Assembly (NCBI GenBank): GCA_021531865.1
Contig: JAFBIW010000005.1
Coordinates: forward strand, 62,001 to 126,000
Reading direction: 5' to 3'
DNA from: Butyricicoccus pullicaecorum
Lineage (GTDB): Bacteria > Bacillota > Clostridia > Oscillospirales > Butyricicoccaceae
Length of the DNA stretch: 64,000 nt
The first letter of the stretch is position 1. Each line of letters starts with the position of its first letter. Made by a program: the position numbers and the translations under genes. The notes under the pieces are model-generated. The model saw only the letters and a program-made list of their open reading frames with translations. It ran no database searches and was not told the DNA's origin. Shown in pieces: positions 41,395 through 49,449 of this stretch.

Positions 41395-43434
41395 ATGTAT
41401 GGCAATCTGATCCTTCCCATTTTGTCCTGTGCACCGTTTGTATGCGCTCTCGCGGTCTACTGCGTCGGCCGCTTCTCCAAGCAGGTGCGCGATCTGTGCG
41501 CGCAGGCAGTCACGACCGTGGTCTTCGCCGCCGCTGTCCTCCTGTTCATCCGTACGCTACGGGGCGGCACGCCGCTGTCCTTCGTCGCGGACGGTCTGTG
41601 CGGCGGCACGTTTTCGCTCTGTCTGGACGGCTTCCGCGCGCTCTACTGTCTGATCGCCGCGTTCATGTGGCTGATGGCGACCCTGTTTTCATCCCAGTAT
41701 CTTTCAGCCGCACGCAACCGGAACCGTTACTACCTGTTCCTGCTGGCGACGCTGGGCGCGACGCTCGGCGTGTTCCTTTCGGCCGACCTGTTCACCACCT
41801 TCCTGTTCTTTGAGATCATGTCCCTGACCTCCTACGTCTGGGTGGCGCAGGAGGAAACACCCGCCGCGCTGCGGGCTGCGGGAACCTATCTCGCGGTTGC
41901 AATCCTCGGCGGTCTCGTCATGCTGTTCGGCGTGTGCCTGCTCGCCCATCTGTGCGGCACACTGGCCTATGACCGGCTGGGCGCACAGTGCGCCGCCCTG
42001 CTGGCTGACCCGTCCGCCCGTCCGCAGCTCTATCTGGCCGGCGGCTGCCTGCTCTTCGGCTTCGGCGCGAAGGCCGGTGCGTTCCCGCTGCATATCTGGC
42101 TGCCCAAAGCGCATCCGGTCGCACCCGCGCCCGCCTCCGCCCTGCTCTCCGGTATCCTGACCAAGGCAGGCATATTCGGCGTGCTGATCCTCTCGACCCT
42201 CTGCTTTGCGGGCGACGCGCTGTGGGGCAGGCTGATCCTGCTGATCGGACTTGTCACCATGGCGCTGGGCGCGGTGCTCGCCCTGTTCTCGATCGACCTC
42301 AAGCGCACGCTCGCCTGTTCCTCGGTCTCCCAGATCGGTTTCATCCTGTTCGGCGCGGGTCTGCTGACCCTGCCGGGCGCAGAGCTGGGTTTGGCCGCGC
42401 GCGGTACCCTGCTGCACATGGTCAACCACTCCCTGCTCAAGCTGACCCTGTTCCTCGCGGCGGGCGCGGTCTATATGAATGTACACGCCCTCGATCTCAA
42501 CGACATCCGGGGCTTCGGCCGCAAAAAGCCCCTGCTGCGCTTCGTCTTCCTGATGGGCGCGCTCGGCATCGGCGGCGTGCCGCTCTGGAACGGCTACCTC
42601 AGCAAGACGCTGCTGCACGAAGCCCTGCTCGAAGCGCGTGCGCTGACCGGCGCGGAGTGGATGACGGCGGCGGAGTGGGTCTTCCTCGTCAGCGGCGGTC
42701 TGACCGTCGCCTATATGACCAAGCTCTATTTCGCGCTCTTTGTCGAGTCCAACGCCAACCCGGCACGACAGGCGCGCTTTGATCGGATGACCGACTATCT
42801 CTCGCCCCGGAGCGCCTTCGCGCTCGTCGGCAGCGCGGTCTGCCTGCCCCTGCTCGGCCTGCTGCCCCATGTCGTGACCGACCGGATCGCCGCGCTGGGC
42901 GAGGCCTTTCTGGGCAGCACGGTTATGGAGCCGGTCGCCTATTTCAGCTTCGCCAGCCTGCGCGGCGCGCTCCTTTCGATTGCGATCGGCGCGGCAGTCT
43001 ATCTCATCGTCGTGCGCGGCTGGATGATGCGGGACGGCGTGTACCTCGACCGCTGGCCAGTCTGGCTCGACCTCGAAAATCTGGTCTACCGTCCCCTGCT
43101 CCTGACCGTTCTGCCCGTCGTCTGCGGCACGGTCTGCCGTTTCCTTGACCGTCTGCTCGACGGTATCCTCGTTCTGCTGCGCCGGACGGTCTATCGCGAC
43201 AGCCCGCTGCCCTACGACCCGGTCGAGGGCACCCAGCTCACCGAGCACGTGGGCGGCTGGATCGAAGCACTCGCCGCGATCTTCCACACCAAGTCGAACG
43301 CCCGCCACCGGCTGGCCATGCTCTACGACGACTTTTCCGAAAACAGCACAATCATCGGCCGCAGCCTGTCCTTCGGCCTGTTCATGGCCTGTCTGGGTCT
43401 GATCCTGATCCTGCTCTACCTGCTCATTCTGTGA
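41395..43434 (+). CDS. Proton-translocating antiporter-like subunit 4 (NuoL/MrpA-like, C-terminally extended)
   Basis: A 679-residue ND5-type protein, longer than the three others. TM5 Glu lies in FLFFEIMSLTSYVWV, and TM7 Lys in FGAKAGAFPLHIWLPKAHPVAPAPASALLSGILTKAG. After about residue 500 it has a C-terminal extension with further helices (AVYLIVVRGWM) and an anchoring end (FMACLGLILILLYLLIL). GAGGAGG precedes the ATG. It closes the operon and is followed by a terminator. Confidence 0.9.
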   Translation: MYGNLILPILSCAPFVCALAVYCVGRFSKQVRDLCAQAVTTVVFAAAVLLFIRTLRGGTPLSFVADGLCGGTFSLCLDGFRALYCLIAAFMWLMATLFSSQYLSAARNRNRYYLFLLATLGATLGVFLSADLFTTFLFFEIMSLTSYVWVAQEETPAALRAAGTYLAVAILGGLVMLFGVCLLAHLCGTLAYDRLGAQCAALLADPSARPQLYLAGGCLLFGFGAKAGAFPLHIWLPKAHPVAPAPASALLSGILTKAGIFGVLILSTLCFAGDALWGRLILLIGLVTMALGAVLALFSIDLKRTLACSSVSQIGFILFGAGLLTLPGAELGLAARGTLLHMVNHSLLKLTLFLAAGAVYMNVHALDLNDIRGFGRKKPLLRFVFLMGALGIGGVPLWNGYLSKTLLHEALLEARALTGAEWMTAAEWVFLVSGGLTVAYMTKLYFALFVESNANPARQARFDRMTDYLSPRSAFALVGSAVCLPLLGLLPHVVTDRIAALGEAFLGSTVMEPVAYFSFASLRGALLSIAIGAAVYLIVVRGWMMRDGVYLDRWPVWLDLENLVYRPLLLTVLPVVCGTVCRFLDRLLDGILVLLRRTVYRDSPLPYDPVEGTQLTEHVGGWIEALAAIFHTKSNARHRLAMLYDDFSENSTIIGRSLSFGLFMACLGLILILLYLLIL

Positions 43435-43444
43435 TGTACTGCAC

Positions 43445-43478
43445 GCCCGGTATCCCTTCAGATGCCGGGCGCGTTTTC
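43445..43478 (+). terminator. Terminator of the Mrp operon
   Basis: GCCCGGTATC pairs with GATGCCGGGC, followed by GCGTTTTCCC. It lies just before the riboflavin promoter. Confidence 0.75.
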
Positions 43479-43482
43479 CCTC

Positions 43483-43511
43483 TTGACAAGGCGCATGCAC
43501 GGCGCTATAAT
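43483..43511 (+). promoter_or_regulatory. Promoter of the riboflavin operon
   Basis: -35 TTGACA (43483-43488) and -10 TATAAT (43506-43511), spacer 17 bp, directly before the FMN riboswitch. Confidence 0.85.
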
Positions 43512-43530
43512 AAAGGTAATTGAACAGCAG

Positions 43531-43637
43531 ATCTTCAGGGCAGGGTGCGATTCCCTACCGGCGGTACAGCCCGCGAGCCGTAAGGCATGATTCGGTGAAA
43601 CTCCGAAGCCGACAGTATAGTCTGGATGAAAGAAGAT
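43531..43637 (+). ncRNA. FMN riboswitch (RFN element)
   Basis: The RFN aptamer runs from ATCTTCAGGGCAGGGTG, through TTCCCTACCGGCGGT and GATTCGGTGAAACTCCG, to TCTGGATGAAAGAAGAT; the first and last arms pair. It senses FMN and controls the ribDEBAH operon downstream. An intrinsic terminator (43756-43786) follows after about 118 nt. Confidence 0.95.
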
Positions 43638-43755
43638 TACGCCGCGCAGCGAAACGCTGTGCGTGTCCCCACTTGCTCTGGAATGAATCAGATTTCATTT
43701 CGGAGTTTTTTCTTTTTCCGCCGGCGCATACGATTTGTCTTTCCGCGCCATGCTT

Positions 43756-43786
43756 GCCTTGAACGATCGGTTCAAGGCATTTTTTG
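43756..43786 (+). terminator. Terminator of the FMN riboswitch expression platform
   Basis: GCCTTGAAC (43756-43764) pairs with GTTCAAGGC (43770-43778), followed by ATTTTTTG. In the FMN-bound state it should stop transcription before ribD. Confidence 0.85.
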
Positions 43787-43806
43787 TTTCTTTGGAGGCG
43801 TTTTTC

Positions 43807-44892
43807 TTGACAGACCTCGAATATATGTCCCGCGCTCTCTCGCTCGCTGAGCGCGGCTGCGGCCGGGTCTCCCCCAACCCGATGGTCGGCGCAGTCATCG
43901 TAAAGGACGGCCGGATCATCGGCGAGGGCTGGCACGAGCAGTTTGGCGGCCCGCACGCCGAGCGGCGCGCACTGGCAAACTGCACCGAGGACCCGCGCGG
44001 CGCGACGATCTATGTCACGCTCGAGCCGTGCTGCCACTGGGGCAAGACTCCCCCCTGCACCGACGCAATCCTCGAAGCCGGGCTCTCCCGGGTGGTCATC
44101 GGCTCGTCCGACCCCAACCCGCTCGTCGCGGGCAAGGGCGCGGCCATCCTGCGTGAGCATGGCGTGCAGGTCGAAGAAGGCGTGCTGCGCGAGGCGTGTG
44201 ACACGCTCAATGTGGTCTTTTTCCATTTTATTTCGACCCATCAGCCCTACGGCGTGCTCAAATACGCGATGACGCTGGACGGCAAGCTGGCGACTTCGAC
44301 CGGACTGTCCCGCTGGATCACGGGCGAGGCAGCCCGCGCCCGGGTGCACGCCGACCGCAACCGCTACGCGGCCATTTTGGTCGGTGTGGGCACGGTGCTG
44401 GCGGACGATCCCCTGCTGACCTGCCGTGCGCCCGGCGGGCGCGACCCAGTGCGCGTCATCTGCGACACCCGGCTGCGCACCCCGCTGACCGCACAGGTCG
44501 TGACGACGGCCAAGCAGACCCGCACCATTCTGGCCACCTGCTGCGCCGATCCGGCCCGGCAGCAGCCCTACCGGGACGCAGGCTGTGAGCTGCTCATCCT
44601 GCCCGAGCGGAGCGGACATGTCGATCTGACCGCTCTGATGACCGCGCTGGGTGCGCAGAATCTGGACAGCGTCCTGATCGAAGGCGGCGCGGACATCCAT
44701 TGGTCGGCGCTCGAGCAGGGCGTCGTCCACCGCGTACAGGCCTATATCGCGCCCAAGCTGTTCGGCGGACTGACCGCCAAGTCCCCGGTCGGCGGCCCGG
44801 GTGTTCCCGCGCCAGACGCGTGCTTCCACCTGTCCGCGCCGACCATCACCCGGCTGGGCGACGACCTTCTGCTTGAAAGCGAGGTGCTCTGA
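43807..44892 (+). CDS. ribD: Riboflavin biosynthesis deaminase/reductase
   Basis: A 361-residue bifunctional enzyme. The N-terminal deaminase has the zinc motif HAERRALANC and PCCHWGKTPPC; the C-terminal reductase (from about residue 150) shows YGVLKYAMTLDGKLATSTGLSRWITGEAARARVH. It carries out two steps from the GTP-derived pyrimidine. I chose TTG at 43807, 8 nt from GGAGG, giving the usual TDLEYMSRAL start; the ATG 21 nt later has no site. First gene of the FMN-controlled operon. Confidence 0.94.
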   Translation: MTDLEYMSRALSLAERGCGRVSPNPMVGAVIVKDGRIIGEGWHEQFGGPHAERRALANCTEDPRGATIYVTLEPCCHWGKTPPCTDAILEAGLSRVVIGSSDPNPLVAGKGAAILREHGVQVEEGVLREACDTLNVVFFHFISTHQPYGVLKYAMTLDGKLATSTGLSRWITGEAARARVHADRNRYAAILVGVGTVLADDPLLTCRAPGGRDPVRVICDTRLRTPLTAQVVTTAKQTRTILATCCADPARQQPYRDAGCELLILPERSGHVDLTALMTALGAQNLDSVLIEGGADIHWSALEQGVVHRVQAYIAPKLFGGLTAKSPVGGPGVPAPDACFHLSAPTITRLGDDLLLESEVL

Positions 44893-45548
44893 TGTTCACC
44901 GGCATCATTGAAGAAATCGGCACGGTGCGCGCGATCAAACGCGGCGCAGCTTCGGCGGTTCTGACCATCCGCGCGTCTGAAATCCTGTCCGACGTGCATC
45001 TAGGCGACAGTATCGCGGTCAACGGCGTCTGCCTGACTGTGACCGGCTTCACCCCGACCGAATTTACCGCCGACGTGATGCACGAGACCCTGAACCGTTC
45101 CTCGCTGGGCACGCTCGGCCCGGGCGGCAAGGTCAACCTCGAACGTGCGATGGCCGCGAACGGCCGCTTCGGCGGTCACATTGTCGCGGGTCACATTGAC
45201 GGCACCGGCACGATCACCGCAATCGAACAGGATGACAACGCGATTTGGTACACCGTGCGCTGTGCGCCCGCCATCCAGCGCTATCTCATCGAGAAGGGTT
45301 CGATCGCGATCGACGGCATCAGTCTGACGATCGCCGCCCTGACAAGCGACGGCTTCCGTGTATCCATTATCCCGCACACCGCGTCCAAGACCACCCTTTC
45401 CCTGCGCCGGGTGGGCGACACGGTCAACCTCGAAAACGACTGTGTGGGCAAATACGTCGAACGCCTGCTGACGCACGCGCCCGCGCCCGAAGCCCAGACG
45501 CCGTCCAGCGTGATTACGATGGAATTTCTCGCCAAACATGGCTTTTGA
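44892..45548 (+). CDS. ribE: Riboflavin synthase, alpha subunit
   Basis: A 218-residue enzyme made of two similar lumazine-binding barrels (FTGIIEEIGTVRAI and then GGHIVAGHIDGTGTIT). It converts two 6,7-dimethyl-8-ribityllumazine molecules to riboflavin. The ATG overlaps the ribD stop by one base (TGATG), so translation is coupled. Confidence 0.96.
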   Translation: MFTGIIEEIGTVRAIKRGAASAVLTIRASEILSDVHLGDSIAVNGVCLTVTGFTPTEFTADVMHETLNRSSLGTLGPGGKVNLERAMAANGRFGGHIVAGHIDGTGTITAIEQDDNAIWYTVRCAPAIQRYLIEKGSIAIDGISLTIAALTSDGFRVSIIPHTASKTTLSLRRVGDTVNLENDCVGKYVERLLTHAPAPEAQTPSSVITMEFLAKHGF

Positions 45549-45572
45549 CCCCTGAAAGGAGTATAAAATATC

Positions 45573-46778
45573 ATGGAACAGCAGTACAACACGATCGAGG
45601 AGGCACTCGAGGCGCTGCGCGCCGGTCAAATCATCCTGACCATCGACGACCCTGACCGCGAAAATGAGGGCGACCTGATCTGCGCCGCCCAGTTCGCAAC
45701 GACTGAAAACGTAAACTTCATGGCACGCAATGCGAAAGGTCTGATCTGCACGCCCATGTCCGAGGAGCTGGCGCGCAAGCTGGGCCTCGAGCAGATGGTG
45801 CAGACCAACACCGACAACCACCAGACCGCCTTCACCGTGTCGATCGACCACGTGAACACGACGACCGGCATCTCGGCTGAGGAACGCGGCTACACCTGCC
45901 GCATGTGCGTCGATCCCGACATCCAGCCCGCCGACCTGCGCCGCCCGGGTCATGTCTTCCCGCTGGTCGCCCGCCGCGGCGGCGTGCTCACCCGCAACGG
46001 CCACACCGAGGCCACTGTGGACCTGTGCCGTCTGGCCGGTCTCGAGCCGTGCGGCCTGTGCTGTGAGATCATGCGCGACGACGGCACCATGATGCGCACG
46101 ACCGAGCTGCTCGAAAAGGCCAAGGAATGGGGCATCAAGGTCATCACGATCCGCGATTTGCAGGACTACTGCCGCCGCCATGACAAGCACGTCGTGCGCG
46201 AGGCCTGCGCCAAGATGCCCACCCGCTTCGGCGAGTTCCAGATCTACGGCTACGTCAACGACCTGACCGGTGAGCACCACGTCGCGCTCGTCAAGGGCGA
46301 GATCGGCGACGGTAAGAACCTGCTCTGCCGCGTCCACTCCGAGTGCCTGACCGGCGACGTCTTCGGCTCGGCCCGCTGCGACTGCGGCCAGCAGCTTGCC
46401 GCCGCGATGACCCAGATCGAAAAGGAAGGCCGCGGCGTGCTGCTCTACATGCGTCAGGAGGGCCGCGGCATCGGCCTGATCAACAAGCTCAAGGCGTATG
46501 AGTTACAGGAAAACGGCTTCGACACGGTCGAGGCCAACGTCAAGCTGGGCTTCGCCCCCGACCTGCGTGAATACTGGATCGGTGCGCAGATCCTGCAGGA
46601 TCTCGGCGCAAAGGAGCTGCGTCTGCTGACGAACAACCCGGAAAAAATCTACGGTCTGGACGGCTTCGGCGTTGAGATCGTCGAGCGCGTGCCCATTCAG
46701 GTCGCCGCAACGCCCTATGACCTGTTCTATCTCAAGACCAAGCAGCAGCGCATGGGCCATATGCTGAACTATAAATAA
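45573..46778 (+). CDS. ribBA: Bifunctional DHBP synthase / GTP cyclohydrolase II
   Basis: A 401-residue fusion. The N-terminal part (about 1-205) is 3,4-dihydroxy-2-butanone-4-phosphate synthase ([19 protein letters not shown]). The C-terminal part is GTP cyclohydrolase II with zinc ligands in [18 protein letters not shown] and [15 protein letters not shown]. It provides both entry points of the riboflavin pathway. GAAAGGAG precedes the ATG. It lies 24 nt after ribE. Confidence 0.96.
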   Translation: MEQQYNTIEEALEALRAGQIILTIDDPDRENEGDLICAAQFATTENVNFMARNAKGLICTPMSEELARKLGLEQMVQTNTDNHQTAFTVSIDHVNTTTGISAEERGYTCRMCVDPDIQPADLRRPGHVFPLVARRGGVLTRNGHTEATVDLCRLAGLEPCGLCCEIMRDDGTMMRTTELLEKAKEWGIKVITIRDLQDYCRRHDKHVVREACAKMPTRFGEFQIYGYVNDLTGEHHVALVKGEIGDGKNLLCRVHSECLTGDVFGSARCDCGQQLAAAMTQIEKEGRGVLLYMRQEGRGIGLINKLKAYELQENGFDTVEANVKLGFAPDLREYWIGAQILQDLGAKELRLLTNNPEKIYGLDGFGVEIVERVPIQVAATPYDLFYLKTKQQRMGHMLNYK

Positions 46779-46829
46779 GCCCAAATCCATCAAAATTTCA
46801 TTAATTCTTTGAAAAGAGGTATTTTTATC

Positions 46830-47297
46830 ATGCACGTATTTGAAGGCAAGCTGGTATCCGAAACCATCCGCGTCGGCATCGTCGCCGCCCGTTTTAACGA
46901 ATTCATCACCTCTAAGCTGCTGGGCGGTGCGCTCGACGGCCTCAAGCGCCACGGCGTTTCCGAGGATGAAATCGACGTTGCCTGGGTCCCCGGCGCGTTC
47001 GAGATCCCGCTGATCGCGTCCAAGATGGCGAAGTCCGGCAAGTATGACGCGGTCATCTGTCTGGGTGCCGTCATTCGCGGCTCGACCACCCATTATGATT
47101 ACGTCTGCGCCGAGGTCTCCAAGGGCGTTGCACAGGTCGCGCTGTCCAGCGACATTCCGGTCATGTTCGGCGTGCTCACGACCGAGAACATCGAGCAGGC
47201 CATCGAGCGCGCCGGCACCAAGGCGGGCAATAAGGGCTACGACTGCGCCGAGGGTGCGATCGAAATGGTCAACCTCATCCGTTCGATCGAGGCGTAA
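46830..47297 (+). CDS. ribH: 6,7-dimethyl-8-ribityllumazine synthase
   Basis: A 155-residue lumazine synthase. Marks are [38 protein letters not shown] and [17 protein letters not shown] (with the catalytic His). ATG at 46830 has AAAAGAGG upstream. It ends the operon before a terminator. Confidence 0.96.
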   Translation: MHVFEGKLVSETIRVGIVAARFNEFITSKLLGGALDGLKRHGVSEDEIDVAWVPGAFEIPLIASKMAKSGKYDAVICLGAVIRGSTTHYDYVCAEVSKGVAQVALSSDIPVMFGVLTTENIEQAIERAGTKAGNKGYDCAEGAIEMVNLIRSIEA

Positions 47298-47334
47298 TTT
47301 CTCCCGTTTTCCGATCAAAAATTGAATTTTTATT

Positions 47335-47375
47335 AAAAAAAGCAGACTTTCGCTTCTCGAAAGTCTGCTTTTTTC
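47335..47375. terminator. Terminator between ribH and MFS genes
   Basis: AAAGCAGACTTTCG pairs with CGAAAGTCTGCTTT around CTTCT, with A- and T-rich flanks. It serves ribH and may serve the converging MFS gene. Confidence 0.85.
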
Positions 47376-47390
47376 TTTCTCTTTCTCTTG

Positions 47391-47451
47391 GTGCTCAGGT
47401 CGTGCTCAGCCCGTGCTCAGATTGTATCGTCCGTGCTCAGGTCGTGCTCAG
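47391..47451. repeat. Five GTGCTCAG octamers with 11-bp periodicity
   Basis: GTGCTCAG starts at 47391, 47402, 47413, 47433 and 47444; the steps are 11, 11, 20 and 11 bp. The last copy covers the stop codon of the MFS gene (minus strand). No gene lies under the first four. It may be a replication-slippage product or a protein-binding array. Confidence 0.6.
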
Positions 47452-48620
47452 TCCGGTTTCCGTTTCCTTCGGAAGAGCAAAACCCGCAGCAAGATGAGCA
47501 CGAACGTGACCGAAGTGAGCACGATGACAGTGCGCATACCGCCCACGATACCCACCCGGGCGGCGATCTGTCCGATCAGCGCGGGCGCGGCGATGCCGCC
47601 GATGCTGCCCAGCATAATGAGCATGCTCGCGGCCAGATCGTTGCCCGCCAGCTCCCGGCTGACGCAGGAGAAGGTCGTCGGATAGATTCCGGCCATGAAG
47701 AACCCCAATCCGGCAATGCCGATCGCCGCCGGAACGGGCGACACCGCATGGAACACGACCAGAAAGAAGGCGAAGAAGCCCGCGCCGCCCATGAGCAGCA
47801 GTTGGTTCTGGCTCAGCCGCCGGCTCAGCGAGGCGACCAGCAGGCGGCCCAGCAGGATATCCACCCAGAGCAGGCTGCTCATCATCTGGGACATCGCCGC
47901 AGTGAACACGCCGCTGTCCTTCATATAGGTGACGAGCCAGCCGGTGATCGCGTACTCTGCCGAAATATAAAACAGCAGAATCAAGCCAGAGACCCAGAAG
48001 TTGACCGACCGCAGAAAGCTGTAATCCGCACCGCGCAGGCCGTCGCGCGCGGGTTCGGGCAGCGGATCGCGGGACGCGCGGCAGTACAGCGCAAATTGCA
48101 GCAGGGCAAACGCCAGCATGACGAAAACACCCGGGCGGAAGCTGCCGGTCAGGCGTTCACTGCCGATGAGCAGGAAGGGTGCGGACAGCGCGCCCAGCGC
48201 GAACGCGCCGTGCAGCAGGTTGAGCGCGCCCGGGTTCTCCCCCGCCAGCGTCGAAACCGACACATTGCAGAAGTTCGCGCCGCCGCCGCGCGCCAGACCG
48301 GTGCAGAAGCAGGCGGCCAGCAGCAAAACCGGCAGGGACGCGGTCGAAAACAGCAGATATGCGACCGGCATCCAGACCGTCAGGAGGAGCACGCTCCGGC
48401 GGCGACCCAGATACAGCGGCAGCACACCGGCCAGCAGGGTCGCGATCAGGTTTCCGACCGGCTGCGCCGACAGGAGCAGCCCGGAAAAGCCGTAATCCAG
48501 ATCATATGCCGCGCGCAGGTAGGGTAAGAGCGACCCGACCATCAGCGAACCCATGCCGCTGAGCAGGAACGCCGCATAGCACCGCGCAAGCGCCGCCGTG
48601 CGGTTGGGCGTCCGGTTCAT
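47448..48620 (-). CDS. MFS transporter
   Basis: A 390-residue secondary transporter with about 12 helices. The start (RCYAAFLLSGMGSLMVGSLLPYLRAAYDLDYGFSGLLLSAQPVGNLIATLLAG) and the loop PLYLGRRRSVLLL are the MFS pattern. It resembles sugar/fucose-permease-type members (for example FSCVSRELAGNDLAASMLIMLGSIGGIAAPALIG). The substrate is unknown. The gene overlaps the YcxB-like gene by 4 nt. Confidence 0.88.
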   Translation of the reverse strand: MNRTPNRTAALARCYAAFLLSGMGSLMVGSLLPYLRAAYDLDYGFSGLLLSAQPVGNLIATLLAGVLPLYLGRRRSVLLLTVWMPVAYLLFSTASLPVLLLAACFCTGLARGGGANFCNVSVSTLAGENPGALNLLHGAFALGALSAPFLLIGSERLTGSFRPGVFVMLAFALLQFALYCRASRDPLPEPARDGLRGADYSFLRSVNFWVSGLILLFYISAEYAITGWLVTYMKDSGVFTAAMSQMMSSLLWVDILLGRLLVASLSRRLSQNQLLLMGGAGFFAFFLVVFHAVSPVPAAIGIAGLGFFMAGIYPTTFSCVSRELAGNDLAASMLIMLGSIGGIAAPALIGQIAARVGIVGGMRTVIVLTSVTFVLILLRVLLFRRKRKPD

Positions 48621-49171
48621 GCCCGGCCTCCCTGCCGCATCGCACGCGGACGCTTGTCAAACACGCGGATATTGTCGATATGCGCCCGGATCAGGTCGAC
48701 CAGATCCTGCATCGTGCAGCCCTCGGGCAGATCGGCTTCGGGCAGGATGAAGGCACGGCCCTCGGTAATATAGATGTACACCGCGTTCTTGCGCACGAAC
48801 ACACGGTAGACCTGCTTCCAGCGAACGGTGGCACGTTCCTTCTGGTTGACGACGTCCACGCCGCGCTTGGACACGGTGACCGTATAGACCAGCCGGGGTG
48901 TTTCAAGCTGGTTGGCCTTGATCTGGTTGCGCAGCGAGATCCGGTAAAAAATCATGTAGCCCAGCGGCAGAATAATGCCCAGACTGCTGAAAATCCAGAA
49001 CAGCAGGGTGCTGCCGGTCAGATAATTGATGACGCCCAGACCGATCATAAGCACCGGGAAGCCGGTCAGACCCAGCCAGCGGTTTTTCAGCCGGAAGGAA
49101 TTGAAATTGGAAAAGTCTGTGAACACACGCGCGTCCATATGGGAGGCGACCGTAATTTCATCAGGGATCAT
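48617..49171 (-). CDS. YcxB-like membrane protein
   Basis: A 184-residue protein with two adjacent membrane helices (GFPVLMIGLGVINYL and LLFWIFSSLGIILPLGYMIFY), then a C-terminal domain (VTVSKRGVDVVNQKERATVRWKQVYRVFVRKNAVYIYITEGRAFILPEADL) of the YcxB type. Function unknown. A single transcription unit with the MFS gene is likely. The promoter upstream overlaps a TAAAACGTTTTA operator, so it may be under the control of the LacI-type regulator. Confidence 0.85.
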   Translation of the reverse strand: MIPDEITVASHMDARVFTDFSNFNSFRLKNRWLGLTGFPVLMIGLGVINYLTGSTLLFWIFSSLGIILPLGYMIFYRISLRNQIKANQLETPRLVYTVTVSKRGVDVVNQKERATVRWKQVYRVFVRKNAVYIYITEGRAFILPEADLPEGCTMQDLVDLIRAHIDNIRVFDKRPRAMRQGGRA

Positions 49172-49219
49172 ATTGACATACCTCTTTCCTGTTCCGCAGC
49201 GCGGATTCTTCTTGCAAAT

Positions 49220-49248
49220 AGTATACCATATTTCCTCCCGAATGGTAA
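49220..49248 (-). promoter_or_regulatory. Promoter of ycxB-MFS unit
   Basis: Minus-strand -35 TTACCA (49243-49248) and -10 TATACT (49220-49225), spacer 17 bp. Operator 1 (49246-49257) overlaps its -35. Confidence 0.6.
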
Positions 49249-49257
49249 AACGTTTTA
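49246..49257. promoter_or_regulatory. LacI-type operator 1
   Basis: The perfect dyad TAAAACGTTTTA with the central CG typical of LacI-family sites. Identical copies lie at 49326 and 49397. Confidence 0.75.
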
Positions 49258-49325
49258 ATGAAATGAAAACTTTTCGTGAATAATATCTAAATCCCTATTC
49301 TTAGTATTGTTGATGTATCCAAAAT

Positions 49326-49337
49326 TAAAACGTTTTA
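49326..49337. promoter_or_regulatory. LacI-type operator 2
   Basis: TAAAACGTTTTA, 12 bp upstream of the -35 of the regulator gene promoter. Confidence 0.75.
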
Positions 49338-49349
49338 GCGAATTGATTA

Positions 49350-49378
49350 TTGACACATCCGATATCTCGGTTTATGAT
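49350..49378 (+). promoter_or_regulatory. Promoter of the uronate LacI regulator gene
   Basis: -35 TTGACA (49350-49355) and -10 TATGAT (49373-49378), spacer 17 bp, flanked by operators 2 and 3. Confidence 0.8.
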
Positions 49379-49396
49379 GAACACATAAGAAATCAC

Positions 49397-49408
49397 TAAA
49401 ACGTTTTA
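49397..49408. promoter_or_regulatory. LacI-type operator 3
   Basis: TAAAACGTTTTA about 19 bp downstream of the -10, where a bound repressor would block transcription. It is 71 bp from operator 2, a spacing that could allow looping. Confidence 0.75.
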
Positions 49409-49449
49409 ACGTATGTGAGGCACAAAAAACAAGGTAAGGTGATAACGCC

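Noticed and set aside
34124-43434. Membrane-bound hydrogenase or complex I
   Set aside because: No catalytic hydrogenase or Fe-S subunit was found in the operon or next to it; all ten genes are antiporter modules.
47391-47451. CRISPR-like array
   Set aside because: The repeat unit is only 8 bp with 3-bp gaps and there are no cas genes, so it is not CRISPR.
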